Below are positions 1-7,898 of a stretch of 64,000 nt of DNA, in pieces; positions within the stretch are counted from its first letter, which is position 1, and each line of letters opens with the position of its first letter. The DNA is from Micromonospora ferruginea (GTDB lineage: Bacteria; Actinomycetota; Actinomycetes; Mycobacteriales; Micromonosporaceae), in NCBI RefSeq assembly GCF_013694245.2, contig NZ_CP059322.2, positions 5,773,001-5,837,000 of the forward strand. Direction: 5' to 3'. Below the pieces are notes generated by a model. The model was not told where the DNA came from and made no database searches. It saw only the letters and a list, made by a program, of their open reading frames with translations. A program made the position numbers and the translations under genes.

Positions 1-617
1 TCGGGCATGCGCCGGCGGACCTCGCCGATGGCGGCGCGGGCGCGACCGGTCCAGCCGGCCGGAACCTCCTCCTTGAGGCCGCCGACCCGGTTGAACATGT
101 AGTGGATCCGGCCGCCGGAGACCTCCTCCATCACCGCCTGGATGGTCTCCCGTTCCCGGAACGCGTAGAACATCGGTGTGATCGCGCCGATCTCCAGCGG
201 GTAGGAGCCGAGGAACATCAGGTGGTTGAGCACCCGGTTCAGCTCGGCCAGCGCCATCCGCAGCCAGGTGGCGCGCTCCGGCACCTCCATGCCCATCAGC
301 CGTTCCACCGCGAGCACCACGCCCAGCTCGTTGGAGAACGCGGACAGCCAGTCGTGCCGGTTGGCCAGCACGATGATCTGCCGGTAGTCGCGTACCTCGA
401 AGAGCTTCTCCGCGCCCCGGTGCATGTAGCCGACGATCGGCTCGGCGGCGACCACCCGCTCCCCGTCGAGCACCAGGCGCAGCCGCAGCACGCCGTGCGT
501 GGACGGGTGCTGCGGCCCGATGTTGAGCACCATGTCGGTGCCGAGCTGCTCACCGCCGGCTCCGGTGCCGACGGTCAGCTCGCGGAGGTCGCCGGCGTCC
601 GTGGTCATGCCCGTCAT
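1..617 (-). CDS. nuoD: NADH-quinone oxidoreductase subunit D (NuoD-like), N-terminal part
   Basis: The frame runs off the left edge, leaving about 205 N-terminal residues. It carries the family motif GPQHPSTHG near residue 35, then GYMHRGAEKLFE and a RHDWLSAFSNELG stretch, all typical of the 49-kDa/NuoD subunit that lines the quinone site of complex I. The start at 617 is preferred because its ATGA overlaps the stop of the upstream methyltransferase gene; an in-frame ATG lies at 608. No nuoA, nuoB or nuoC lies upstream. The upstream side is a divergent promoter region, so this looks like an orphan nuoD2-type gene rather than part of the main nuo operon. From memory, Streptomyces has such a second nuoD near panC. 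The family assignment is firm; the paralogue status is inferred. Confidence 0.93.
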   Translation of the reverse strand, partial: MTGMTTDAGDLRELTVGTGAGGEQLGTDMVLNIGPQHPSTHGVLRLRLVLDGERVVAAEPIVGYMHRGAEKLFEVRDYRQIIVLANRHDWLSAFSNELGVVLAVERLMGMEVPERATWLRMALAELNRVLNHLMFLGSYPLEIGAITPMFYAFRERETIQAVMEEVSGGRIHYMFNRVGGLKEEVPAGWTGRARAAIGEVRRRMP

Positions 618-1740
618 CGTGCCACGAGCGGGTCGAGGGCGACGCCGACCGGCTGCCACAGCCACCAGTGCCCGCCGAGGCCGGCCGGGTCGGTCAGTTC
701 GGCCACCGCCGATGCGGTGGCCAGCGCCCGCAGGTAGCCGGCCGGGTCCCGGGCGGCCAGGCTCAGCGGTGGTCGCCCGCCGTCGGCCCCCAGCGCCCGC
801 AGCGCCTCCCGCTGCGAGACCAGGGTGTACGCGCACCGCGCGACCCGCTCACCGGCGGAGGCGACCGAGTCCATGGCGACGTGCGCGGTCACGTCGCACG
901 AGCCGTCCGGGACCGGCGGGACCTGCCGCCCGTCCCGGTATCCGGTCAACGTCCCGTCCACCGGCCGGGCGTCCCGCAGGTGCCCGTAGTCGACGGCCAA
1001 CGCCAGCCCTCGCTCGACCCGTCCCACCGCCCCCGCCCACGCCTCGTCCCGAGCCCGCCCGATCTCCACCCGCCCCCACCCGTCGCCCCACCCACCCGGC
1101 TGCCCGTCCGCCGGGCCGTGCTCCCGTCGTCGATCAAGGAGTTTGCGTCGTCGTCCGGGACCCCGCCCGACGCGAACTCCTTGATCACCGGGGACGGGTG
1201 GGGCGGCAGGGGCCACCAGGTGGTCAGCCAGGCGATGTCGGCGGGGAGAGTGGGGGCCGGGGCCTCCTCGCCGGAGGTGGGGTCGACCATGACGTGGCGC
1301 CAGCCGTCGCCGGTGTGGGTGGCGACGTCCAGGGGGACGTTGTCCAGCCACTCGGTGGCCAGCAGCAGGCCGGTGATCCGCTCCGGGATCTCGTCCTGCC
1401 AGTCGATCTCCGGTGGCAGGTCGTCCGGGCGGGTGGCGCGTTCCACCGCGACCGGACGCAGCCGGTCCGCCAGCTCGGGGGCGGCGTGCGCCAGCAGCGC
1501 GCGGAGCAGTTCGCCCCGGCCGGCGCCCACGTCGACCACGTCCAGCCGGGCCGGCCGGCCCAGCGCCTCGTCCAGGGCGGTGAGCTGTCGCGTCAGGGCG
1601 GCGGCGAACGCCGGCGAGGCGTGCACGCTGGTGCGGAAGTGGGCGGCGGGGCCGGCGCCGGCGACGAAGAAGCCGTCCGGCCCGTAGAGCGCCCGTTCCA
1701 TCGCGTCGCGCCAGCGCAGGCAGGGGTTCCCGGATCTCAC
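614..1740 (-). pseudogene. MidA/NDUFAF7-type SAM-dependent methyltransferase, frame-disrupted
   Basis: Two halves of one methyltransferase lie in different frames. The N-terminal half starts at GTG 1740, has the SAM motif VVDVGAGRGELL, then LLATEWLDNVPLDV, and stays in frame to about 1130. The C-terminal half (GLALAVDYGHLRDARP, then DVTAHVAMDSV) is read in the frame that ends at TGA 614. A -1 shift is needed somewhere in about 1060-1130, a run of G tracts on the coding strand just after a palindromic repeat at 1131-1187. The product resembles the DUF185/MidA family; human NDUFAF7 methylates an arginine of NDUFS2, the NuoD homologue. The last bases overlap the nuoD start. It could be a true pseudogene, a recoded gene or a base error in a G run. 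Confidence 0.75.
1131..1187. repeat. REP-like palindrome, family 1 (GATCAAGGAGTT), copy in a gene
   Basis: Arms of 18 bases (1132-1149 and 1169-1186, starting GATCAAGGAGTTTGCG) pair with a single G-T type mismatch around a 19-base loop. A second copy lies at 14613-14668. This copy lies inside the methyltransferase reading frame and is translated as extra residues (VIKEFASGG and DDANSLID) absent from the expected protein. It therefore looks like an insertion into the coding sequence. Confidence 0.8.
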
Positions 1741-1887
1741 CCGCCGACCCTAAGCTGCCCCGGCGCGCCACCGGGGCGGGCGCTTCGGGCGGTCGGTGAA
1801 GGTTTTCACACCTTCTTGTTCCCGGTCTGTCACCCGGGCGCATACTTGCCATCGACCGGTACCCCCTTCGAGGACTGGATCGCTGAC

Positions 1888-2823
1888 ATGAGCGCACCGC
1901 TGCGCCCGCGGGCCCTCCGCGCCCCGCTCGCCTTCCCCCGTACCCTCACCGTGGGCGTGCTCGGCGCCGGCCGGGTCGGCGCCGTGCTCGGCGCGGCCCT
2001 CGCCGCCGCCGGTCACCGGGTGGTCGCCGCGTCCGGTTCGTCCGGCGCCTCGCGGGCCCGGCTGGCGCTGCTGCTGCCGCAGACCCCGCACCGGTCCGCG
2101 CCCGCCGTGGCGCGCGCCGCCACCGACCTGCTGATCGTCGCGGTCCCCGACGACGCCCTGGCCGCGGTGGTCGCCGACCTGGCCGGGAGCGGCGCGCTGC
2201 GCCCCGGGCAGGTGGTGGCGCACACCTCCGGCGCGCACGGGCTGGCCGTGCTGGCCCCGGCCGCCGCGGCCGGCGCCCGGCCGCTCGCGCTGCACCCCGC
2301 GATGACCTTCACCGGTACGCCTGACGACCTGTCCCGCCTGGCCGGCGCCTCCTACGGGGTGACCGCCCCGGCCGAGCTGCGCCCGTTCGCGGCCCGGCTG
2401 GTGGCCGACCTGGGCGGGGTGCCGGAGTGGGTGGGCGAGGCCGAGCGGCCGCTCTACCACGCGGCGCTCGCGCACGGCGCCAACCACCTGGTGACCCTGG
2501 TCAACGACGCGGCCGACCGGCTGCGCGACGCCGGGGTGGACCGGCCGGAGAAGGTGCTCGCCCCACTGCTGCGGGCCGCCCTGGAGAACGCGTTGCGCCT
2601 CGGCGACGACGCGTTGACCGGCCCGGTCTCCCGGGGCGACGCGGGCACCGTACGCCGGCACCTGGACCGGTTGTCCGCGACCGCGCCGGAATCCGTACCG
2701 GCCTACCTGGCGTTGGCCCGACGGACGGCGGACCGCGCCGTCGCGGCGGGCCGGCTGCGCCCGGCGGACGCGGCGCCGCTGTTCGACGTGCTGGACGGGA
2801 TGGAGGTGGCCTCCTCGTGGTGA
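1888..2823 (+). CDS. Rossmann-fold DUF2520 dehydrogenase-like protein
   Basis: A 311-residue protein with an N-terminal dinucleotide site (GVLGAGRVGAVLGAALAAAGH, residues about 16-36), a LLIVAVPDDAL strand and a helical C-terminal DUF2520 half containing HPAMTFTGT and LYHAALAHGANHLVTL. The architecture is like ketopantoate reductase or pyrroline-5-carboxylate reductase. Its stop TGA (2821-2823) overlaps the GTG start of panC, so the two are probably co-translated. With panC and panD following and no panE nearby, it is a candidate ketopantoate reductase. That role is inferred from context only; IlvC is known to supply this activity in some bacteria. ATG 1888 is the only good start and is followed by a basic leader. 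Confidence 0.85.
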   Translation: MSAPLRPRALRAPLAFPRTLTVGVLGAGRVGAVLGAALAAAGHRVVAASGSSGASRARLALLLPQTPHRSAPAVARAATDLLIVAVPDDALAAVVADLAGSGALRPGQVVAHTSGAHGLAVLAPAAAAGARPLALHPAMTFTGTPDDLSRLAGASYGVTAPAELRPFAARLVADLGGVPEWVGEAERPLYHAALAHGANHLVTLVNDAADRLRDAGVDRPEKVLAPLLRAALENALRLGDDALTGPVSRGDAGTVRRHLDRLSATAPESVPAYLALARRTADRAVAAGRLRPADAAPLFDVLDGMEVASSW

Positions 2824-3665
2824 ACGTGGTGCACACGCGCAAGGAGTTGGCGGCGGCCCGGGACGGGCTGAGCGGCACGGTCGGCGTGGTGATGACCATG
2901 GGCGCGCTGCACGAAGGGCACGGGACGCTGCTGCGGGCCGCCCGGGAGCGGGCCGACCACGTGCTGGTGACCGTGTTCGTGAACCCGCTCCAGTTCGGCC
3001 CGAACGAGGACTTCGACCGCTACCCGCGCACGCTCGACGCCGACCTGGAGATCTGCCGCCGGGCCGGGGTGGACCTGGTCTTCGCGCCCCCGGTGAACGA
3101 GATGTACCCGCAGGGGCAGCCGACGGTGCGGCTGAACCCGGGCCCGCTCGGCGAGGACCTGGAGGGCCTGAGCCGGCCCGGCTTCTTCCACGGCGTGCTC
3201 ACCGTGGTCATGAAGCTGCTTCAGCTCACCCGCCCGGACCTGGCCTTCTTCGGCGAGAAGGACTACCAGCAGCTCACCCTGGTCCGCCGGATGGTCGCCG
3301 ACCTCGACGTGCCGACCGAGATCGTCGGCGTGCCGACCGTCCGCGAGCCGGACGGGCTGGCCCTGTCCAGCCGCAACCGCTACCTGTCTGCCGAACAGCG
3401 GCGGGCCGCGCTGAGTCTCTCCGCCGCGCTGCGGGCCGGCGTCGAGGCGGCCGGGCGGGGCGACGACGCGGGGGCGGTGCTGGCCGCCGCGCACCGGGCC
3501 TTCGACCCGGGTACGCCGGACGCCCGCCTGGACTACCTGGTGCTCACCGACACCGATCTGGAGCCCGGGCCGGTCGCCGGCGCGGCCCGGCTGCTGATCG
3601 CCGCCTGGGTCGGCGCCACCCGTCTGATCGACAACACGGCGATCCACCTCGCGCCGCGTCCCTGA
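2820..3665 (+). CDS. panC: pantoate--beta-alanine ligase
   Basis: PanC joins pantoate and beta-alanine using ATP, the last step of pantothenate synthesis in the cytoplasm. The 281-residue length is normal. Visible signatures are the HIGH-like MTMGALHEGH near residue 28, FVNPLQFGPNEDFDRYPR, FFGEKDYQQL and the KMSKS-like ALSSRNRYLS. GTG 2820 is chosen because it forms a GTGA overlap with the upstream stop; GTG 2817 is one codon earlier. The gene is followed after 31 bases by panD, which makes its beta-alanine substrate. Confidence 0.97.
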   Translation: MNVVHTRKELAAARDGLSGTVGVVMTMGALHEGHGTLLRAARERADHVLVTVFVNPLQFGPNEDFDRYPRTLDADLEICRRAGVDLVFAPPVNEMYPQGQPTVRLNPGPLGEDLEGLSRPGFFHGVLTVVMKLLQLTRPDLAFFGEKDYQQLTLVRRMVADLDVPTEIVGVPTVREPDGLALSSRNRYLSAEQRRAALSLSAALRAGVEAAGRGDDAGAVLAAAHRAFDPGTPDARLDYLVLTDTDLEPGPVAGAARLLIAAWVGATRLIDNTAIHLAPRP

Positions 3666-3696
3666 CCCCACCACGAAATCGCGGAAAGGCACCACG

Positions 3697-4122
3697 ATGC
3701 TCCGGACCATGCTCAAGTCGAAGATCCACCGTGCCACGGTGACCCAGGCCGACCTGCACTACGTCGGCTCGGTGACGGTGGACGAGGATCTGCTCGACGC
3801 GGCGGACCTGCTCCCCGGAGAGCAGGTCGCGATCGTGGACATCACCAACGGCGCCCGCCTGGAGACGTACGTGATCCCGGGCCGGCGGGGCAGCGGCGTG
3901 ATCGGCATCAACGGTGCCGCCGCGCACCTGGTGCACCCCGGTGACCTGGTCATCCTCATCTCGTACGGGCAGATGGACGACGCCGAGGCGCGCGCCTGGC
4001 AGCCCCGGGTGGTGCACGTCGACGCCGACAACCGCATCGTCGACCTGACGGCCGACCCCACCACCGCCGCCCCCGGCACCGCCGGCGACCCCACCCCAAC
4101 CCCTGGCCGCCGCCCTCCCTAA
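3697..4122 (+). CDS. panD: aspartate 1-decarboxylase proenzyme
   Basis: PanD decarboxylates L-aspartate to beta-alanine for PanC. The 141-residue proenzyme shows the self-cleavage site HYVGSVTVD with Gly24-Ser25, where Ser25 becomes the pyruvoyl group. Other family motifs are LLPGEQVAIVDITNGARLETY and GAAAHLVHPGDLVILISY. The C-terminal tail after about residue 120 is a low-complexity Thr/Pro/Ala extension. An AAAGG ribosome site precedes ATG 3697. A REP-like palindrome and a G-rich tract follow, so panD probably ends the transcript. Confidence 0.97.
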   Translation: MLRTMLKSKIHRATVTQADLHYVGSVTVDEDLLDAADLLPGEQVAIVDITNGARLETYVIPGRRGSGVIGINGAAAHLVHPGDLVILISYGQMDDAEARAWQPRVVHVDADNRIVDLTADPTTAAPGTAGDPTPTPGRRPP

Positions 4123-4139
4123 CCCCCGTCCCCTTTCCT

Positions 4140-4219
4140 CCCCGCGATCTTGCAGTTTCGGCCCTTCTAATGCGCCTTTTGTCGAGTTTGTCGGGGCAGT
4201 AAGTGCAAGATCGGCGGGG
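4140..4219. repeat. REP-like palindrome, family 2 (GATCTTGCA arms)
   Basis: Left arm 4140-4154 (CCCCGCGATCTTGCA) pairs with right arm 4204-4219 (TGCAAGATCGGCGGGG) with one bulged base. About 49 bases of relatively AT-rich sequence separate the arms, against a GC-rich background. It lies 17 bases after the panD stop and could act as a terminator or be a mobile REP-type unit. Confidence 0.65.
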
Positions 4220-4255
4220 TGGTGGGGTGGGGCGGTGGGGGTGGGGTGGGGTGGG
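4216..4255 (+). other. G-quadruplex-forming tract
   Basis: Seven runs of three to five G (4216-19, 4224-27, 4229-32, 4237-41, 4243-46, 4248-51, 4253-55) are separated by loops of one to five bases on the plus strand. The tract starts in the right arm of the palindrome and ends about 85 bases before the next gene, so it probably lies in that gene's promoter or leader. The folding potential is read from the pattern only. Confidence 0.6.
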
Positions 4256-4341
4256 TGAGCGCGGTCTGTTACTGGAAGGTCATTTTCGGCTACCCTGGGC
4301 GCACCGTCGGAATCGACGGTCGTCGGGCTGGGGGAGGCGCG

Positions 4342-5235
4342 ATGGGCCGTGTGACGCGAAGCCTCGTCGCCGCCGTGGTCGCGGGCGTGCTGCTGACCGC
4401 GTGTGCCTCGACGGGCGGTCTGGACGGGGATCTCGGCGACGACTGGGCGGCCATGCCACCGGCCGGCCCGTTCACCCCGGCCGCCGAGGTCTGCCAGGTC
4501 GCCGACTTCACCCCCACCGTGGGCCTGCCGGCGTACGCGCCGGTCGGCTGCGACCTGCCGCACCGGGTGGAGACGGTGCACGTCGGCGCGTTCACCGTGG
4601 ACCGGGCCGCCCCGCCGGCGGTCGGGTCGCCGGAGATGCGCACCGCGTTCACCGAGTGCGACACCCGGGCCCGGGGCTACGTCGGCGACGACTGGCGGGC
4701 CGGTCGGCTCCGGCTGGCCGTGGCGGTGCCCACCGGCACCGGCTGGACGGCCGGCTCCCGCTGGTACCGCTGCGACCTGACCGAGCTGAACACGGTCGAG
4801 GCGGCGGCTGTCGTGGTGACCCGCACCGGCAGCCTGCGGGACGCGCTCAAGTCGCCGTCCCGGCTGCGCCTGGGCTGCCAGCGCACCGGGCAGGACCGTG
4901 GCCGGGTGCAGAGGCTCACCGCGGTCGACTGCGCCGTGGCGCACGACGCCGAGTTCGCCGGCGTGTGGGTGGCGCCGGACCGGCCGTACCCGAAGAAGCC
5001 GGCGGACTGGGCCCCGCTCTACGCCGGCTGTTTCGGTGCCATCGCGCGTTTCTCCGGGGTGCCCGCCGACGCGGCCCTGCGCTACCGCAGCGACGTGGTG
5101 GTCCGGCCGCCCGCCGCCGGTCGCTGGCAGGTCGGCGACCGGGGAGTCCGCTGCTACCTGTGGCTGAGCAACCGCACCGTGACCGGCTCGCTGAAGAGCG
5201 CCGGCCCGGCCCGGCTGCCGGTCCGGACGAGGTAG
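4342..5235 (+). CDS. lipoprotein with septum-formation-type domains
   Basis: A 297-residue exported protein. It has a basic start, a hydrophobic core and a lipobox LLTAC that places the lipidated Cys near residue 22. Two repeated segments, CDLPHRVETVHVGAF and DCAVAHDAEFAGVWVA, match the 'septum formation' domain pattern seen in actinobacterial surface proteins, with paired cysteines throughout. The molecular role is unknown. ATG 4342 follows a GGGGGAGG ribosome site. It lies between the pan and nad genes without being part of either pathway, and its promoter region holds the G-rich tract. Confidence 0.75.
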   Translation: MGRVTRSLVAAVVAGVLLTACASTGGLDGDLGDDWAAMPPAGPFTPAAEVCQVADFTPTVGLPAYAPVGCDLPHRVETVHVGAFTVDRAAPPAVGSPEMRTAFTECDTRARGYVGDDWRAGRLRLAVAVPTGTGWTAGSRWYRCDLTELNTVEAAAVVVTRTGSLRDALKSPSRLRLGCQRTGQDRGRVQRLTAVDCAVAHDAEFAGVWVAPDRPYPKKPADWAPLYAGCFGAIARFSGVPADAALRYRSDVVVRPPAAGRWQVGDRGVRCYLWLSNRTVTGSLKSAGPARLPVRTR

Positions 5236-5284
5236 CCGAAACCTCTCGTCCCGCCCCCGCCGCCCGGGACGAGGAAGCTTCGGG

Positions 5285-6988
5285 TTGACTGTGCCCATGG
5301 ACCTACCCACCGTCGACCTGCCGGCGCTGCCCCGGCTGCTCGCCGCGCCCGCGCCCGGTTGGGTGGAGACCACCGACGTGATCGTCGTCGGCTCCGGCGT
5401 CGCCGGGCTGACCGCCGCGCTGCACCTGCGCGAGGCCGGCCTGCACGTCACCGTCGTCACCAAGGTCGACATGGACGAGGGCTCGACCCGCTGGGCGCAG
5501 GGCGGCATCGCCGCGGTGCTCGACCCGGCGGACAGCCCGGACGCGCACGCGTACGACACCGAGGTGGCCGGCGTCGGCCTCTGCGACCCGGCGGCGGTCC
5601 GGGTGCTGGTCGAGGAGGGCCCGGTCCGGCTGCGCGAGCTGATGCGGATCGGGGCGGAGTTCGACCGCAACCCGGACGGCTCGCTGATGCTCACCCGGGA
5701 GGGCGGTCACCGGGCCGACCGGATCGTGCACGCCGGCGGCGACGCCACCGGCGCCGAGGTGCAGCGCGCGTTGCACGCCGCGGTGCGCCGCGACCCGTGG
5801 ATCCGGCTGGTGGAGCACGCCCTGGTGCTGGACCTGCTGCGCGCGCCGGGCGACGGCCCCGGTGGGCTCGGCCGGGCCTGCGGGATCACGCTGCACGTGC
5901 TCGGCGAGGGCAGCGAGGACGGCGTCGGCGCGATCCTCGGCCGCGCGGTGGTGCTGGCCACCGGTGGGATGGGGCAGGTCTTCGCGGCCACCACCAACCC
6001 GGCGGTCTCCACCGGTGACGGGGTCGCCCTGGCGCTGCGCGCCGGCGCGGCCGTCACCGACCTGGAGTTCGTCCAGTTCCACCCGACCGCGTTGATCGTG
6101 CCGGCCGGCGGGCCGGGCGCCGGCCTGGCGCAGCAGCCGCTGGTCTCCGAGGCGCTGCGGGGCGAGGGCGCCCACCTGGTCGACGGCGACGGCAAGCGGT
6201 TCATGGTGGGCCAGCACGAGCTGGCCGAACTGGCCCCCCGGGACGTGGTGGCCAAGGGCATCCACCGGGTGCTCCTCGCCACCGGAGCCGACCACGTCTT
6301 CCTGGACGCGCGGCACCTGGGCGGCGATTTCCTGGCCCGGCGGTTCCCCACGATCGTCGCGTCCTGCCTGGCCATCGGCGTGGACCCGGCGACCGACCTG
6401 ATCCCGGTCGCGCCGGCGGCGCACTACGCCTCCGGCGGCGTCCGCACCGACCTGCGCGGGCGCACCTCGATCCCCGGTCTCTACGCGTGCGGCGAGGTGG
6501 CCTGCACCGGGGTGCACGGCGCCAACCGGCTGGCGAGCAACTCGCTGCTGGAGGGGCTGGTCTTCTCCCGCCGGATCGCCGAGGACATCGCCGCCGGGCT
6601 GCCCGAGCAGGTCCGGCCGGCGGAGACCGGCGCGTGGGTGGGCGGCGAGGGCCGGCTGGCGCCGGCGGCGGGCACACCGGAGCTGCAACGGGCGATGACC
6701 CGGGGCGCGGGCGTGCTCCGCTCGGCGGAGACGCTGGCCGCCACCGCCGGCACGCTGACCGGGCTGGCCGAGGGGCGGGGCGCGCCGCGTACCGCCGACT
6801 GGGAGGCGACGAACCTGCTCACCGTGGCGTCGACGCTCGTCGCCGCCGCGTACGCGCGGGCGGAGACGCGGGGCTGCCACTGGCGGGAGGACTTCCCGGC
6901 GGCCGACGACCGGTGGCGGGGCCACCTGGTCGCCGAGGTGGGTCCGGACGGACGGTTGATCGAGGGCTGGGAGGGAAGCACAGCATGA
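5285..6988 (+). CDS. nadB: L-aspartate oxidase
   Basis: NadB is a cytoplasmic FAD enzyme that oxidises L-aspartate to iminoaspartate, the first step of de novo NAD synthesis. The 567 residues show the FAD site VVGSGVAGLTAALHLREAG, the family motif STRWAQGGIAAVL, EFVQFHPTAL and the C-terminal GVHGANRLASNSLLEG. TTG 5285 is preferred because GAGGAAG ends seven bases upstream; GTG 5291 and ATG 5297 are alternatives that remove two or four residues. It overlaps nadC by ATGA. The next enzyme, NadA, is not in this window. Confidence 0.96.
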   Translation: MTVPMDLPTVDLPALPRLLAAPAPGWVETTDVIVVGSGVAGLTAALHLREAGLHVTVVTKVDMDEGSTRWAQGGIAAVLDPADSPDAHAYDTEVAGVGLCDPAAVRVLVEEGPVRLRELMRIGAEFDRNPDGSLMLTREGGHRADRIVHAGGDATGAEVQRALHAAVRRDPWIRLVEHALVLDLLRAPGDGPGGLGRACGITLHVLGEGSEDGVGAILGRAVVLATGGMGQVFAATTNPAVSTGDGVALALRAGAAVTDLEFVQFHPTALIVPAGGPGAGLAQQPLVSEALRGEGAHLVDGDGKRFMVGQHELAELAPRDVVAKGIHRVLLATGADHVFLDARHLGGDFLARRFPTIVASCLAIGVDPATDLIPVAPAAHYASGGVRTDLRGRTSIPGLYACGEVACTGVHGANRLASNSLLEGLVFSRRIAEDIAAGLPEQVRPAETGAWVGGEGRLAPAAGTPELQRAMTRGAGVLRSAETLAATAGTLTGLAEGRGAPRTADWEATNLLTVASTLVAAAYARAETRGCHWREDFPAADDRWRGHLVAEVGPDGRLIEGWEGSTA

Positions 6989-7881
6989 TCGAGTCGACGG
7001 TGCGGGCGCTGCGGGACGGCGGCCTGGACCCGGAGCGGGTCCGGCACGTGGTGGTCGACGCGCTGGCCGAGGACCTGGGCCCGGACTTCCTCGACGTCAC
7101 GAGCGTCGCCACCGTGCCGGACGAGCAGCAGGACACCGCCGACCTGGTGGCGCGCGAGGACGGGGTGGTCGCCGGGCTGCCGGTGGCCGCCGCCGTGTTC
7201 GAGCTGGTGGGCGAGGTGACCGGCGCCGGGCGTACCGTCGCGGTGTCGCTGGTGGCCCACGACGGTCAGCGGGTGGCGCGCGGCGACGTGCTGGCCACGG
7301 TGACCGGGCCGACCCGGCTGCTGCTGACCGCCGAGCGGACGGCGCTCAACCTGCTCTCCCGGATGTCCGGGGTGGCGACCCACACCCGGGCCTGGGCCGA
7401 CGCGCTGGCCGGCACGAAGGCCATGGTGCTGGACACCCGCAAGACCACGCCGGGGCTGCGCGCGTTGGAGAAGTACGCGGTCCGGGCCGGCGGCGGCACC
7501 AACAAGCGGATGGGCCTGCACGACGTCGCCATGGTCAAGGACAACCACAAGCTGGCGGCCGGCGGCATCGCACCGGCGTTCCGGCGGGTCCGGGAGGCGT
7601 TCCCGGAGGTGCCGGTGCAGGTCGAGGTGGACACGCTGGCCGAGGCGGTGGAGGCGGTCGAGGCCGGCGCGGACTTCCTGCTGCTGGACAACATGACCCC
7701 GGCGCAACTGCGTGCCGTGGTGGACGCGGTGGGCGACCGGGCGGAGTTGGAGGCGACCGGTGGGCTGACCCTGCCGGTGGCGGCCGAGTACGGGGCCACC
7801 GGCGTCGACTTCCTCTCGGTGGGTGCGCTCACCCACTCCTCGCCGATCCTCGACATCGCCCTCGACCTGCGCGACAAGTGA
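6985..7881 (+). CDS. nadC: nicotinate-nucleotide pyrophosphorylase (carboxylating)
   Basis: NadC converts quinolinate and PRPP to nicotinate mononucleotide. The 298 residues contain the signatures TAERTALNLLSRMSGVAT, LDTRKTTPGLRALEKYAV and GGTNKRMGLHDVAMVKDNH, and FLLLDNMTP near the C-terminus, all typical of the quinolinate phosphoribosyltransferase barrel. Its ATG lies inside the nadB stop (ATGA), implying translational coupling. The neighbour coaX follows after 17 bases, so NAD and CoA genes share one transcript. Confidence 0.97.
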   Translation: MIESTVRALRDGGLDPERVRHVVVDALAEDLGPDFLDVTSVATVPDEQQDTADLVAREDGVVAGLPVAAAVFELVGEVTGAGRTVAVSLVAHDGQRVARGDVLATVTGPTRLLLTAERTALNLLSRMSGVATHTRAWADALAGTKAMVLDTRKTTPGLRALEKYAVRAGGGTNKRMGLHDVAMVKDNHKLAAGGIAPAFRRVREAFPEVPVQVEVDTLAEAVEAVEAGADFLLLDNMTPAQLRAVVDAVGDRAELEATGGLTLPVAAEYGATGVDFLSVGALTHSSPILDIALDLRDK

Positions 7882-7898
7882 CGGTCTAGGCTGCCGCT

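Noticed and set aside
499..1887. Plus-strand frame extending far upstream of the DUF2520 gene
   Set aside because: The conserved protein begins at ATG 1888; upstream residues are a shadow of the minus-strand methyltransferase gene.
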